From contig NZ_SNWA01000002.1 in assembly GCF_004361815.1 (NCBI RefSeq), positions 310,001 to 374,000 on the forward strand: a stretch of DNA of 64,000 bases, given 5' to 3'. Both the position numbers and the translations under genes were made by a program. Positions 53,002 to 61,810 of this stretch are shown here, piece by piece (the stretch's first letter is position 1; each line of letters opens with the position of its first letter). Source of the stretch: Paraburkholderia sp. BL10I2N1 (GTDB lineage: Bacteria; Pseudomonadota; Gammaproteobacteria; Burkholderiales; Burkholderiaceae). A model generated the notes under the pieces. The model saw nothing but the letters and a program-made list of their open reading frames with translations. It made no database searches and was not told the DNA's origin.

Positions 53002-53358
53002 TCAGACCGATGATCGGCTCAAGTCCGAACGTCCGGTTGCCGGCGCAGCGCCTGCATGGCTGATCGCCTCTACAAGTCTCGCTCCCTCCTCGCGGGCAGG
53101 TTGCATCGAGTGTTGACGGACATGCCCGTATCCGCGGATTCGATCAGGAAGCTCCAGCAACTTAACGCATGCATCCAGGTTGGTGTCGCCGAGCTCGGCA
53201 ACGACGTGGTCGGCATACTGTTCGTACAAGTCTATCAACGCAAGCTCGTCGCGCCGCTCCGGCGTTCGCGAGAACGGGTCCAGCACCGTATTGCGCCAGC
53301 GACGCCACATGGATAGCGCCCGGAACACGTACAGCATCCCCGCACCGAACTCGCGCTT
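53002..53358 (-). pseudogene. C-terminal relic of indolepyruvate ferredoxin oxidoreductase
   Basis: About 118 residues match the extreme C-terminus of the large fused indolepyruvate ferredoxin oxidoreductase: KREFGAG start, then ERRDELALIDLYEQYADHVVAEL and LPDRIRGYGHVRQHSM. More than 1000 upstream residues are missing; similarity ends near 53375, 36 bp from the acyl-CoA dehydrogenase stop. A short out-of-frame peptide lies at the joint. This shows a deletion or insertion boundary inside the cluster. Confidence 0.72.
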
Positions 53359-53410
53359 TAGACTTCGCGAAGCGGAATGTCTAAAGGCCTCATAGGGATA
53401 GGAATTGCGT

Positions 53411-54589
53411 TTAGACCAGACGCTTTGCGATCTCTTCCAGCATCACTTCGGTGGCGCCGCCCCCAATGGACTGCACCCGCGCGTCCCGCGTCATGCGCTC
53501 GATGGCCGTCTCCCGGATGAACCCCATCCCGCCGTGGAACTGGAGGCAGTCGTACATCACCTCGTTCACGAGCGTCCCACACAATGCCTTGATCATGGAG
53601 ACCTCCTTGATCACCTCCTGCCCTTGGGAAACACGCCACGCGGTGTTGTAAAGAAACGTACGGGCAGCTTCTACCTGAGCGCTGCGCATTGCCAACCGGT
53701 GACGGATGACCTGCTTGTCCCATAGCGTTGCGCCGAATGCGCGACGCTGTGTGACCCATTCTAGTGCGAGTTCGATCGCCTTCGCGGCTTCTCCGATCGC
53801 TTGCGCGCCCAGCACGATGCGTTCGTTCTGAAGGTTTTTGACGAGCGCGTAGAACCCTTTGCTTTCCTCACCGAGCAGATTTTCCGACGGAATTCGACAG
53901 TTCTCAAATACAAGCTCCGCGGTGTCGCTCGAAAGCCAGCCGTGTTTCTTGAGCGGTCGCTCGACGCGAAACCCCGGCGCGCCCTTTTCGACGATAAACA
54001 TCGAGATATCACGGTTACGCCTCGATTCACCGGTCTTGGCCGCGACAAAGAATATGTCGCCGTACACGCCGTTGGTGATGAACATCTTGGAGCCGTTGAG
54101 CACCCACTCTTCGCCATCGCGCCGGGCAGTTGTCCGCATGCTCGCCAGGTCCGATCCTGCATCCGCCTCTGTCATCGCAACCGCCGCGATGCGCCGACCG
54201 GCAATGATGTCCGGCATATACCGGTCCTGCTGCGCCGCGTTGCCCGCGTGAAAGAGGTGCGGGCTCGCCATATCTGTGTGCACCAGAACCGTAATTGCAA
54301 AGCCCCCGTAGGTGGACCGACCCAGCTCCTCTGCGAGGATAGCGGTAGCCAGCGTGTCGAACTCGTTGCCTCCGTGCTTCTCGGCATACCGCATACCCAG
54401 CAGCCCCAGCGCCCCCATCTCCCGCAGAACATCGCGAGGCACAAACCCTTGCTCCTCCCATTCGTCGGCATACGGCTTTACCCGCTGGTCGACAAACCGG
54501 CGGACGGTTTCGCGAAGCATGTTGTGTTCATCAGTGAAGTACGGCATCGATGCCGTAACGGATAGCTGGAGGGGTTCAGAAGAGTTCAT
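53411..54589 (-). CDS. Acyl-CoA dehydrogenase
   Basis: The 392-residue FAD enzyme (start ATG 54589) has the ACAD fold: AMTEADAGSDLASMRTTA (FAD contacts), WVLNGSKMFITNGVYGDIF, and the C-terminal FHGGMGFIRETAIERMTRDARVQSIGGGATEVM. The MCAD catalytic-Glu position (YEG in that family) is GGG here, so the base must be elsewhere, as in isovaleryl- or citronellyl-CoA dehydrogenases. With a methyl-acyl racemase and a biotin carboxylase next door, a methyl-branched acyl-CoA is the likely substrate. Confidence 0.9.
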   Translation of the reverse strand: MNSSEPLQLSVTASMPYFTDEHNMLRETVRRFVDQRVKPYADEWEEQGFVPRDVLREMGALGLLGMRYAEKHGGNEFDTLATAILAEELGRSTYGGFAITVLVHTDMASPHLFHAGNAAQQDRYMPDIIAGRRIAAVAMTEADAGSDLASMRTTARRDGEEWVLNGSKMFITNGVYGDIFFVAAKTGESRRNRDISMFIVEKGAPGFRVERPLKKHGWLSSDTAELVFENCRIPSENLLGEESKGFYALVKNLQNERIVLGAQAIGEAAKAIELALEWVTQRRAFGATLWDKQVIRHRLAMRSAQVEAARTFLYNTAWRVSQGQEVIKEVSMIKALCGTLVNEVMYDCLQFHGGMGFIRETAIERMTRDARVQSIGGGATEVMLEEIAKRLV

Positions 54590-54615
54590 GGCGATTCGCT
54601 CAATTAGAATTGTTC

Positions 54616-54631
54616 CGTAACAGTCGTTATG
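54616..54631. promoter_or_regulatory. Inverted repeat CGTAAC-N4-GTTATG before the acyl-CoA dehydrogenase
   Basis: The 16-bp site has CGTAAC at 54616-54621 and GTTATG at 54626-54631, about 27 bp upstream of the dehydrogenase start. It matches the layout of the site at 54807-54822 and may be a TetR operator. Confidence 0.55.
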
Positions 54632-54806
54632 TTCATTAAAGTTCAGTGATCTCTCCGTGTCGAGGTGGGAGAAACCCCTAGAGCATCTAAATACGTCACA
54701 TACATCCTTTAAAACCGCTACATGTTTGGCACCTTCGCCTGGCCCTGTGAGTTCTGGATGATCCGGCCGCGTGTCGTCCAACAACGTGCCAAATCCTCTT
54801 GCCGAC

Positions 54807-54822
54807 CATAACCCTCGTTATG
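54807..54822. promoter_or_regulatory. Inverted repeat CATAAC-N4-GTTATG before the racemase gene
   Basis: Perfect 6-4-6 palindrome (CATAAC 54807-54812, GTTATG 54817-54822) about 40 bp upstream of the racemase start. It differs from the 54616 site by one base in the arms. Together they flank the 272-bp divergent promoter and are likely bound by the TetR protein encoded at 55871. Confidence 0.58.
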
Positions 54823-54861
54823 TACTATTGGCGCAATCGGATATTTAAAGAATTGCAGCAT

Positions 54862-55866
54862 ATGAACAATGCCCTTCCTCTAGACGGTGTGAGTGTCGTC
54901 GAACTGGCAGCGATCGGACCCGTCCCTTTTACCGGCCGCATGCTGCACCAACTGGGCGCTGAAGTCACGGTGGTCTGCGCCCCACGACATCGCGATCTCG
55001 GCATACCTATGTCGGACGATCCGCTGGAGAGTGGCAAACATCGGGTCGTCATTGACCTCAAGACAGCGGCTGGGCGAGACGCCTTGGGAACACTTGTTCG
55101 TGAAAGTGACGTGTTGATCGAGGGCTTCCGGCCCGGTACACTCGAAAGGCTGGAATTGGCGCCGGCCTATCTGCATTCCGTGCAGCCCGCACTGGTTATT
55201 GGACGCTGCGCCGGTTGGGCTGCCACCGGTGCGCGAGCATCTTCTGCGGGACACGACATCAACTTTCTTGCGCTTGCTGGCATTCTGGGCGCGATCGGAC
55301 CGAAAGAATGCCCTTCCCCCCCAATCAATCTGCTAGGCGACTTCGGCGGCGGAGGTATGCATCTCGCGCTGGGCGTTGTTGCCGCCCTGTTGCAAGCGAA
55401 ACGCGACGGCAAGGGAGCCGTCGTGCAGACGAGCATCTTCGGCGCGAGTGTCTCGCTCACCGCGCATCTTCACGGGATGTTGGATTCGGGGCTCTGGATC
55501 GATGACAGACAATCGAATCTGCTCGATGGCGGGGCCCCCTTCTATCGCTGCTACAGGACATCCGACGATCACTGGCTCGCGATCGGTGCAATTGAGCCTA
55601 AATTCTTTGCTGAGCTAGTGAGCGAGCTCGACGTCGAAGTCGACGCCGCGCGCCAGTATGACCGTTCATACTGGCCAACGTTGACACAGATACTGTCACA
55701 ACGGATCGCGGCCCGCACGCGGGACGAATGGGATACGGTGTTTGCACAAGGCGATGCGTGCGCCACGCCAGTCCTGACATGGAAGGAGGCACGCTCGCAT
55801 CGGGATGGCGCCGTGGCGTTTGAGCACAACGCCCCCAAGCCCGCCATAACGTTCCACAGGGAGTAG
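54862..55866 (+). CDS. Alpha-methylacyl-CoA racemase family (CaiB/BaiF) protein
   Basis: The 334-residue protein starts at ATG 54862 (an upstream in-frame start at 54799 is unlikely). It carries the racemase catalytic residues: His131 in AGHDINFLALAG and Asp161 in NLLGDFGGGGM, with the same 30-residue spacing as H126/D156 of the Mycobacterium enzyme. The LDGGAPFYRCYRTSDDHWLAIGAIEPKFF segment is also typical of that group rather than of formyl-CoA transferases. It would interconvert 2R- and 2S-methylacyl-CoA. It is first in a co-directional cluster, 4 bp before the TetR gene. Confidence 0.85.
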   Translation: MNNALPLDGVSVVELAAIGPVPFTGRMLHQLGAEVTVVCAPRHRDLGIPMSDDPLESGKHRVVIDLKTAAGRDALGTLVRESDVLIEGFRPGTLERLELAPAYLHSVQPALVIGRCAGWAATGARASSAGHDINFLALAGILGAIGPKECPSPPINLLGDFGGGGMHLALGVVAALLQAKRDGKGAVVQTSIFGASVSLTAHLHGMLDSGLWIDDRQSNLLDGGAPFYRCYRTSDDHWLAIGAIEPKFFAELVSELDVEVDAARQYDRSYWPTLTQILSQRIAARTRDEWDTVFAQGDACATPVLTWKEARSHRDGAVAFEHNAPKPAITFHRE

Positions 55867-55870
55867 CAGA

Positions 55871-56527
55871 ATGGCAAAAAAACAGGCTTCCCAGACCAGA
55901 ACAACGGCAAGAGCATCCGTCAGCGCTGACGATATCGCACCAGCGGAAGGACGGCAGCTGATTCTGGATACTGCAGCACGACTCTTCCGGCACGAAGGGT
56001 ACGCGAGCACCTCGCTACGCGACATTGCCGCGGAGTGCGGCGTAACAACCGGTAGCATTTACCATCACTTTGGATCAAAGGAAGAAATTGTCACCGAAGT
56101 GCTGCGCATTGGCGTGGTGCGTGTGGCCGAAGAAGTGCGGCGTGCTGTCATGTCACTCAATCCCGCAAGCGACGCCCGAACCATCCTGCACGCGGCCGTG
56201 TTCGCGCACCTGCACGGCATGCTCGAACTGCAGGACTACACGTCCGCCAACGTGCGCATCTTCGGACAGGTACCGCCTTCGATCCGCGAAAAACATATCG
56301 TTGTTCGGGATGCCTATGAGACGTTCTGGCACAAGTTGTTACAACGATGTGCGTCGCAGGGCACCTTTAACCCGGCTCGCGACCTCCGTCTGACGCGCCT
56401 GTTTCTCATCAACGCACTGAACGGCTCGCTCGAATGGTACAGACCTGAAATCGCTTCCATCCAAAAACTGACACACGAATTGACCGAGCTATTTCTCGAT
56501 GGACTCGAGGCAAGATCCAGGCGCTGA
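55871..56527 (+). CDS. TetR/AcrR-family regulator of the acyl-CoA cluster
   Basis: The 218-residue regulator has an N-terminal disordered, basic lead followed by the TetR DNA-binding domain (LILDTAARLFRHEGYASTSLRDIAAECGVTTGSIYHHFGSKEEIV). The ligand domain ends in LINALNGSLEWYRPE, as in regulators of acyl-CoA pathways. It lies inside the racemase-carboxylase operon, 4 bp after the racemase. The candidate operator is the repeated CRTAAC-N4-GTTATG site in the divergent promoter; an acyl-CoA intermediate is the likely inducer. Confidence 0.88.
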   Translation: MAKKQASQTRTTARASVSADDIAPAEGRQLILDTAARLFRHEGYASTSLRDIAAECGVTTGSIYHHFGSKEEIVTEVLRIGVVRVAEEVRRAVMSLNPASDARTILHAAVFAHLHGMLELQDYTSANVRIFGQVPPSIREKHIVVRDAYETFWHKLLQRCASQGTFNPARDLRLTRLFLINALNGSLEWYRPEIASIQKLTHELTELFLDGLEARSRR

Positions 56528-56578
56528 GACTTATCGGAACATCACTCTCCCCATTGTCATCCGGACATCTAAACGCAT

Positions 56579-58171
56579 ATGAAGTCTCGCATCGATATCC
56601 ATTCCGATACGTACAAGCAGAATGCAGCGGGGTACGGGAAACTGCTCGATCAGTTGCATGAGCGTCAGAGATGGGCACTCGCAGGTGGCGGCGAAAAGCT
56701 CAGTGCGCGGCACATTGAACGCGGCAAGATTCCCGTTCGCGATCGCATCGATCTCCTTCTGGACCCGGGCAGCCCCTTTCTCGAGCTTTCGGCCCTTGCC
56801 GCCTGGGGGCTGCACCACAACGACGTGCAGTCCGCCGGCATCGTCACGGGCGTCGGCTCGATCAACGGCGTGACATGCATGATAGTTGCCAATGACGCGA
56901 CAGTAAAAGGCGGCAGCTTCTTCCCCGAGACCACGCGCAAACATATCCGTGCGCAGGAGATCGCCTGGGAAAACCGCCTGCCGTGCATCTACCTGGTGGA
57001 TTGCGGCGGCGCGTATCTGCCCGAGCAGGATCGCGTGTTTCCGGACTACGGCCACTTCGGCACGACATTCTTCCACCAGTGCCGCATGAGCGCGGACGGT
57101 CTACCACAGCTCTCGGCGGTCTTTGGTGGCTGCACCGCTGGAGGCGCATATATTCCAGCGCTGTCGGACGAATCGGTCATGGTCGATGGAACGGGCCGGA
57201 TTCATCTCGGTGGCCCCCCCATCGTCAAGGCGGCAATCGGCGAGATAGTCGACGGAGAGACCCTGGGCGGTGCCAGCATGCACGCACGGGTCTCCGGCGT
57301 GACCGACTATCTGGCGATGTCGGAGCGGGAAGCGCTCCAGCGTCTGCGAGACATCGTCTCCAATCTGAACTGGCCGGTGCGCGCACACGCGACCCGACTA
57401 CCCGTCGTGCCCCCGCGCTTCGCTGCGGAGGAAATCGGCGGCATCATCGGCACGGACCTCAAACGGCCTTACGACGTTCGTGAAGTCATCATGCGCATGG
57501 TCGACGATAGCGCGCTACAGGAGTTCAAGCCCGAATACGGCGCCACCCTGGTATGTGCTACCGCACACATTCACGGGTACCCGGTCGGTGTCCTGGCCAA
57601 CAACGGTGTGCTGTTTTCGGAGTCTTCCGTCAAGGGTGCGCATTTCATCGAACTCTGCAGCCAGCGACGCATTCCATTGCTCTTCCTGCAGAACATCCCG
57701 GGTTTCATGGTAGGAACCGAGGCGGAGCGCGGTGGCATTGCCAGGCACTCAGCCAAACTGGTCTACGCGATGGCGACTGCTCGCGTGCCGCGCATCACCG
57801 TACTGATCGGCGGCAGCTACGGAGCTGGCAACTATGGCATGTGCGGCCGCGGATTCGCCCCCCGGTTCCTGTTCGCCTGGCCCAACAGCCGCGTCTGCAC
57901 GATGAGCCCCGAAGTGGCGACCACCGTGCTGACCGAACTTCGGCTCGCCTCGCTCAAGGGTGACGCCAGCGAGGAGGAACTCGCGGAACTCAGCGAACGG
58001 ACGCGACGACAGTTCGAAATGCAGAGCGATCCGTACTACGCGACAGCACGATTGTGGGACGACGGCATCATCGAACCGTCCCAGACGCGTGACGTCCTCG
58101 GCATCTGCCTCCAGCTTGCCGACGCAAGTACGCCCCGCTTCGACGGCCCCAGTCCTGTCTACCGGATGTGA
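56579..58171 (+). CDS. Biotin-dependent acyl-CoA carboxylase, carboxyltransferase (beta) subunit
   Basis: The 530-residue protein is of the methylcrotonyl/geranyl-CoA carboxylase beta type. N-domain motifs are VRDRIDLLLDPGSPFLELS, VKGGSFFPETTRKHIRAQEIA, DCGGAYLPEQDRVFPD and GGCTAGGAYIPALSDE. The C-domain has FLQNIPGFMVGTEAERGGIARH, GGSYGAGNYGMCGRGFAPRF and FAWPNSRVCTMSPE. It transfers carboxyl from carboxybiotin to an acyl-CoA, probably a 3-methyl-branched enoyl-CoA. Residues that separate methylcrotonyl from geranyl specificity could not be judged. The alpha gene starts 4 bp downstream. Confidence 0.9.
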   Translation: MKSRIDIHSDTYKQNAAGYGKLLDQLHERQRWALAGGGEKLSARHIERGKIPVRDRIDLLLDPGSPFLELSALAAWGLHHNDVQSAGIVTGVGSINGVTCMIVANDATVKGGSFFPETTRKHIRAQEIAWENRLPCIYLVDCGGAYLPEQDRVFPDYGHFGTTFFHQCRMSADGLPQLSAVFGGCTAGGAYIPALSDESVMVDGTGRIHLGGPPIVKAAIGEIVDGETLGGASMHARVSGVTDYLAMSEREALQRLRDIVSNLNWPVRAHATRLPVVPPRFAAEEIGGIIGTDLKRPYDVREVIMRMVDDSALQEFKPEYGATLVCATAHIHGYPVGVLANNGVLFSESSVKGAHFIELCSQRRIPLLFLQNIPGFMVGTEAERGGIARHSAKLVYAMATARVPRITVLIGGSYGAGNYGMCGRGFAPRFLFAWPNSRVCTMSPEVATTVLTELRLASLKGDASEEELAELSERTRRQFEMQSDPYYATARLWDDGIIEPSQTRDVLGICLQLADASTPRFDGPSPVYRM

Positions 58172-58175
58172 TTCC

Positions 58176-60173
58176 ATGTTCACCCGACTTTTGATCGCCA
58201 ATCGTGGCGAAATTGCCTGCCGTGTCGCGCGCACCTGCAGACGCCTTGGTATCGAGGTCGTTGCGGTTTATTCCGATGCCGACGCCTGTGCCCGACATGT
58301 GCGCGAGGCGGATATCGCGGTACGGATCGGTGCGCCACCCGCGCGCGACTCGTATCTGAATGTCGAAGCAATCATGAAGGCAGCAGTCGAACACGGTGCG
58401 CAGGCCATCCACCCCGGCTACGGCTTCCTCTCGGAAAAGCTCGAACTGATCGATGCCTGTGCCCAGGCCGGGATCGTCTTCGTCGGCCCCCATCGCAATG
58501 CCATCGCGAGCATGGGCTCGAAGATCGAAAGCAAGCGCATTGCGCGCGGCGCGGGCGTATCCTGTGTGCCGGGCTACGACGGCGATGATCAGAGCGACGC
58601 GCGTCTGTTCGACGAAGGGCATCGCATCGGTTTCCCCCTGCTCATCAAGGCGAGCGCCGGCGGCGGCGGCAAGGGCATGAAGCGGGTCGACGACGCCCCG
58701 GCGCTCGCTCGCCAGATCGAGGCGGCGCGCCGCGAAGCACTCGCCGCGTTCGGCGACGACAAGGTGCTGATGGAACGGTATATTCAGCGGCCGCGCCACC
58801 TCGAGGTTCAGTTGCTTGGCGATAGGCATGGGGGACTCGTGCATCTGTTCGAGCGCGAATGCTCGATCCAGCGAAACTACCAGAAGATCATCGAGGAGGC
58901 GCCGGCCAACCACCTGCCGGACGCGGTGCGCGAAACGCTGTACGGCGCCGCCACTGCACTGGGTCGAAGCATCGGCTACGACTCCACCGGCACTGTCGAA
59001 TTCGTGCTCGACGCTGACGACGAAGACCGCCCGTATTTCCTCGAGATGAACACCCGACTGCAGGTCGAGCATCCCGTCACGGAATTGACCACCGGCCTCG
59101 ATCTCGTCGAACAGCAGATCCGCAGCGCGCTGGGAGAACCGCTGACTTTCCGGCAGCAGGATATCAAGCGTCATGGCTGGGCCATCGAAGCGCGAATCAA
59201 TGCAGAAATTCCCGAGGAGGGATTCGCCGCTTCCTTTGGCCGCGTCCATGGCTACCATGAGCCGGTCATCGAAGGTCTGCGGATCGACAGCGGCATCGAC
59301 GAACGTAGCGAAATCACGCCGCACTACGACTCGATGCTCGCGAAGGCGATCGCATTCGGCGGCACGCGCGAAGTAGCACGACGCCGCCTGCTCGAAGGCG
59401 TGCGGTCGCTGCGTATCGAAGGCGTGCACACCAGTCAGCGCATGCTCGACGAAATTCTCTTGCACCCGTCGTTCGCCGGCGTATTGACGACGCGATTCCT
59501 GCTGGACGCTTTCCCGCAAGGTTGGCAGCCGCAGCCGGACGTCCCGGAGGAACAACGAAGTGCCGCGGCCGCCTCATGGGTCGCAGGCCGGATGCAGCCC
59601 AGGTCGGACCTTCCGCTTGATCGCCTGGTGGGTTTCAGGCTTGGCAGCGATGCGAACAGTAAAAGACTTGCGCGCTATACGGTGCGAGTTGGCCCGTCCG
59701 CCAGCGAGCTGCAAACCATCGCCGTCGAATGCGTCGACGCCGCCAACCTGGCATGCCACCTCGACGGCGCGAGCCGTACATTCGTATGCTGCGCCGACGG
59801 CAGTGTCATCGCTGCTTCTGGCAGACGCTACCAGCCGAGCAGGACGGACGCGAAAGAACTCGGGCTGTGGTGCGAAGGCGGATATTCCGCCTGGACCGTC
59901 GTACCCGACGTCGCGACCCTCGCCGACGAAGGCGCCGCTTCCAACGGCGGCCGCACGGTCACTGCCGACATGCCGGGCGTGCTGTCCGAGCTTCTCGTAA
60001 AGCAGGGTGACAGGGTGGCAGCGGGCACACCCGTGGCCGTGATCGAAGCGATGAAGTTGTTCCATACGCTAGAGGCACCCAGCGAAGGTATTGTCGAAAC
60101 ACTGCCTCTCGCATCGGGCGCGACGGTCAACAAGGGAACGATTCTCGTCACCTTAACCCCCCTTTCAGAGTAA
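58176..60173 (+). CDS. Biotin-dependent acyl-CoA carboxylase, biotin carboxylase/carrier (alpha) subunit
   Basis: The 665-residue protein (ATG 58176; a longer frame from 57960 shadows the beta gene) has a biotin carboxylase domain (LLIANRGEIACRVART; KASAGGGGKGMK; ECSIQRNYQKIIEEAPA; EMNTRLQVEHPVTE) and a C-terminal biotinyl domain. The biotinylation site reads EAMKLF instead of the usual EAMKM, as occurs in some MCC/GCC-type alphas. The middle BT linker is diverged. It forms the holoenzyme with the subunit encoded just upstream. Confidence 0.91.
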   Translation: MFTRLLIANRGEIACRVARTCRRLGIEVVAVYSDADACARHVREADIAVRIGAPPARDSYLNVEAIMKAAVEHGAQAIHPGYGFLSEKLELIDACAQAGIVFVGPHRNAIASMGSKIESKRIARGAGVSCVPGYDGDDQSDARLFDEGHRIGFPLLIKASAGGGGKGMKRVDDAPALARQIEAARREALAAFGDDKVLMERYIQRPRHLEVQLLGDRHGGLVHLFERECSIQRNYQKIIEEAPANHLPDAVRETLYGAATALGRSIGYDSTGTVEFVLDADDEDRPYFLEMNTRLQVEHPVTELTTGLDLVEQQIRSALGEPLTFRQQDIKRHGWAIEARINAEIPEEGFAASFGRVHGYHEPVIEGLRIDSGIDERSEITPHYDSMLAKAIAFGGTREVARRRLLEGVRSLRIEGVHTSQRMLDEILLHPSFAGVLTTRFLLDAFPQGWQPQPDVPEEQRSAAAASWVAGRMQPRSDLPLDRLVGFRLGSDANSKRLARYTVRVGPSASELQTIAVECVDAANLACHLDGASRTFVCCADGSVIAASGRRYQPSRTDAKELGLWCEGGYSAWTVVPDVATLADEGAASNGGRTVTADMPGVLSELLVKQGDRVAAGTPVAVIEAMKLFHTLEAPSEGIVETLPLASGATVNKGTILVTLTPLSE

Positions 60174-60183
60174 GGAGGCAATG

Positions 60184-60648
60184 ATGGCTGGTCTGTACTT
60201 CGAAGAGCTAACCCAGGACAGGGAATTCGAGCACCCGTGGTCGCGCACGGTGACGGAGATGGACAACGTCCTCTTCTCCACCCTCACACTGAATGTCCAG
60301 CCGCTACATCTGGACGAGCATTTCTGCCAGAAAACCGAATGGGGACAACGAATCGTCAACAGCCTCTTCACCTTGGGTTTGATGATCGGCATGACCGTCA
60401 ACGACACGACGCTCGGCACGACGATCGCCAACCTCGGCATGAGCGACGTGACCTTTCCGAAGCCCGTCTTTCACGGCGACACCATCCGGGTCCACACTCG
60501 CGTCGTCAGCCGACGCGAGAGCAAATCTCGCCCCGAGGCCGGGATTGTGGAATTTCGGCATACAGCGATCAATCAGCGCAACGAAGTGGTCGCGACATGC
60601 ACGCGCCAGGCTTTCATGCGCAAACGCCCCGCGCAGGTAAGCGCATGA
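60184..60648 (+). CDS. MaoC-like acyl-CoA hydratase
   Basis: The 154-residue hot-dog fold protein has the hydratase motif NVQPLHLDEHFCQKTEWGQRIVNSLFTLGLMIGM, with the catalytic Asp/His pair (in L-D-E-H form) shared by mesaconyl-CoA and R-specific enoyl-CoA hydratases. Two ATGs stand in a row; the second (60184) is better spaced from AAGGAGG. In this operon it most likely hydrates the carboxylated enoyl-CoA, a step done by a crotonase in the liu/atu pathways. Its stop overlaps the next start (ATGA), so it is coupled to the lyase. Confidence 0.87.
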   Translation: MAGLYFEELTQDREFEHPWSRTVTEMDNVLFSTLTLNVQPLHLDEHFCQKTEWGQRIVNSLFTLGLMIGMTVNDTTLGTTIANLGMSDVTFPKPVFHGDTIRVHTRVVSRRESKSRPEAGIVEFRHTAINQRNEVVATCTRQAFMRKRPAQVSA

Positions 60649-61502
60649 AACGAACCTGGCTTTTTGTGCCTGCCGACGACGAAGCGAAGGTCGCGAAGGC
60701 GCTCGCGAGCAGCGCGGATGCGGTGATCCTCGATCTGGAGGACGGTGTGGGCCGGGCGCCCGGGCGCAAAGCAGGCGCCCGCACCATTCTGACGCGTGTC
60801 CTCGAACGGAACGATATCGATCGCACGCGCTGCTACGTCCGCCTCAATGCGCTCGCATCCCACGAAATCGGGCTGGATATTCCGGTCGCCGTGGCGGGAG
60901 GAGCAACGGGCGTCGTGCTGCCGAAATGCGAAGGGCCAGCGGACGTTATGCGACTGGCGGAGTTGCTGTCGGAGGCCGAGCAACGCTGCAATCGTGGCAA
61001 TCCGGCCTCGATCGTCGCCATTGCAACCGAAACCGCCAGAGGAGTCCAGCTACTGCCGACTTTTCTGCACGCACTGCCACGCCTCGAAGCGCTGATGTGG
61101 GGCGCGGAAGACCTGTGCAGCGATCTCGGAGGATTCTCGAACCGGGGGCTCGACGGCAGCTACCTGGGTCCGTATGCCACCGCCCGCGATAGCTGCCTCG
61201 TGGCGGCCCGCGCCGCCGGCGCACTGGCCATCGACGCCGTTTACACGGCCTTCCGGGACATCGACGGACTCAGACGTGAGAGCGAAATGCATCGCAGTCT
61301 TGGGTTCGATGCAAAGGCGGCGATCCACCCGGCACAACTCGACACGATCAAGCAGTCGTTTCGGCCCACGCCCGCCCAGATCGACTGGGCTCTACGACTC
61401 ATGGAATTTTTCGCGGAAGGCGACGGTGCCAGGGCGCTCGATGGAGCGATGATCGACGAGCCTCACGTCAGGCTCGCGCGGAAGATTCTCGAAAGCCGCT
61501 AA
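60645..61502 (+). CDS. CitE-like CoA-ester lyase (HpcH/HpaI aldolase family)
   Basis: The 285-residue TIM-barrel enzyme has the family's RTWLFVPADDEAKVAKA start, AVILDLEDGVG (metal-binding Asp/Glu), RLNALASHEIGLDI, VVLPKCEGP, AIATETARGV and ALMWGAEDLCSDLGG. Such enzymes cleave malyl-CoA, citramalyl-CoA or similar 3-hydroxyacyl-CoA esters to acetyl-CoA plus an oxo-acid. It overlaps the hydratase gene. It probably cleaves the 3-hydroxy-3-methylglutaryl-like product, replacing an HMG-CoA lyase. Confidence 0.89.
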   Translation: MKRTWLFVPADDEAKVAKALASSADAVILDLEDGVGRAPGRKAGARTILTRVLERNDIDRTRCYVRLNALASHEIGLDIPVAVAGGATGVVLPKCEGPADVMRLAELLSEAEQRCNRGNPASIVAIATETARGVQLLPTFLHALPRLEALMWGAEDLCSDLGGFSNRGLDGSYLGPYATARDSCLVAARAAGALAIDAVYTAFRDIDGLRRESEMHRSLGFDAKAAIHPAQLDTIKQSFRPTPAQIDWALRLMEFFAEGDGARALDGAMIDEPHVRLARKILESR

Positions 61503-61564
61503 CAATCCTCTTTTGTCGCGACCGGCCGTGGTAGGCTTTCTCCGCCATGAAGCGGCCCTAGCGG

Positions 61565-61587
61565 AGCAGGAATCATCACATCCTGCT
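61565..61587. terminator. Hairpin downstream of the acyl-CoA operon
   Basis: AGCAGGA (61565-61571) and TCCTGCT (61581-61587) form a perfect 7-bp stem with a 9-nt loop, 62 bp after the lyase stop. It is the likely operon end, although no T-run follows on the plus strand. The rest of the 308-bp gap to the next gene holds nothing recognisable. Confidence 0.5.
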
Positions 61588-61810
61588 GAAAAACCGTTGA
61601 GCGAGCTCTGTAGAACGAAGAAGTAGAGATTCACAGGGAACATGTAGAGCGTCAATTAGAAAGTCCGCCCGTGTTGCCTCACGAAGGAATGTTACCAGAC
61701 GGGTTGTTGTCGTTTTCGCTTGGCGGTTTCAAGAGTGCAGCGCTGCAAAAGGTATTCGGCGTTTCGAGCTTAACCTTTGATTGAACCACGCCGCTTTTTT
61801 TACTCACTGT

